From CAYMYN01 sp964394665 (lineage in GTDB: Bacteria > Planctomycetota > UBA1135 > GCA-002686595), in assembly GCA_964394665.1 (NCBI GenBank), contig CAYMYN010000004.1, positions 124,001 through 188,000 on the forward strand: a stretch of 64,000 bases of DNA, in the 5' to 3' direction. The first letter of the stretch is position 1; every line of letters starts with the position of its first letter. The translations under genes and the position numbers were made by a program. Below, piece after piece: positions 63,813-64,000 of this stretch. The notes beneath the pieces are model-generated. The model was not told the origin of the DNA. It searched no databases and saw nothing but the letters and a program-made list of their open reading frames with translations.

Positions 63813-64000
63813 ATGGATCTCCAGACCGTCAATCAGAAAGGGCAGAAGCACGAGCGGCCCTTCCGCGTGGGCCGCGGCCCGGGAAGCGGCAACGGCAAGA
63901 CCTCGGGCCGTGGCCACAAGGGCCTCGGCGCCCGCTCGGGCTCGAGCCGCCGTCCCGGCTACGAGGGCGGTCAGATGCCGATCTACCGTCGCGTGCCCAA
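63813..64000 (+). CDS. rplO: 50S ribosomal protein L15, cut by window end
   Basis: Only the first ~62 codons are present. RVGRGPGSGNGKTSGRGHKGLGARSG is the hallmark start of L15, followed by RRPGYEGGQMPIYRRVP. A GGAAGGA site precedes the ATG. The protein continues beyond the window. Confidence 0.94.
   Translation, partial: MDLQTVNQKGQKHERPFRVGRGPGSGNGKTSGRGHKGLGARSGSSRRPGYEGGQMPIYRRVP

Overview
The window is a very GC-rich bacterial chromosome segment of about 64 kb that is gene-dense and free of mobile elements. I infer a planctomycete-like organism (phylum Planctomycetota), moderately sure. The reasons are the single-chain SecDF, a bacterial Tsr3/DUF367-like protein in the str ribosomal operon, the absence of rpmD (L30) between rpsE and rplO, high-GC lipoproteins with DxNxDGD repeats, and a LexA gene next to heme and radical-SAM genes. 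No 16S rRNA lies in the window to settle it.

Layout. 1-9.9 kb: accessory metabolism. It holds a pentaheme c-type cytochrome with a small companion protein, a DapA-superfamily protein without its Schiff-base lysine, two overlapping B12-binding radical SAM enzymes, an acidic repeat lipoprotein and an aldo/keto reductase. 9.9-14.5 kb: lexA with a tiny membrane-peptide ORF upstream, nadB and hflX. 14.5-19.7 kb (minus strand): trmD, rplS, secDF and a LysM protein. 19.9-24.8 kb: ribE, then an Mla-type lipid-transport operon (minus strand) that begins with a 522-aa W-P repeat lipoprotein and continues mlaE, mlaF and an MCE protein. 25-36 kb: trpS, two lipoproteins, dtd, an HU-family protein, a trans-sulfuration PLP enzyme, a membrane glycosyltransferase-like protein, a MutS2 that lacks its Smr domain, a response regulator and aroC.

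36-64 kb is a nearly continuous block of translation and transcription genes on the plus strand. It runs tRNA-Thr(TGT), tRNA-Tyr(GTA), tRNA-Gly(TCC), tRNA-Thr(GGT), tuf, rpmG, secE, nusG, rplK, rplA, rplJ, rplL, rpoB, rpoC, rpsL, rpsG, a tsr3-like gene, fusA, rpsJ, then the S10/spc series rplC-D-W-B, rpsS, rplV, rpsC, rplP, rpmC, rpsQ, rplN-X-E, rpsN, rpsH, rplF, rplR, rpsE and rplO (cut by the window end). The four tRNAs before tuf have the same order and anticodons as the E. coli thrU-tyrU-glyT-thrT-tufB cluster.

Two promoter styles are visible. Translation genes and the HU gene have near-consensus TTGAC(G/C) ... TAnnnT promoters with 16-17 bp spacers and long 5' leaders. Many scattered genes instead have a TAnnnT hexamer only 6-9 bases before the start codon and no recognisable -35, which predicts leaderless mRNAs. 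Strong hairpins after tuf, rpoC and rpsJ divide the ribosomal block into transcription units. The most interesting items are the leaderless-promoter pattern, the Tsr3-like protein, the natural Arg at S12 position 88, the direct-repeat operator candidate before lexA and the W-P lipoprotein heading the Mla operon.
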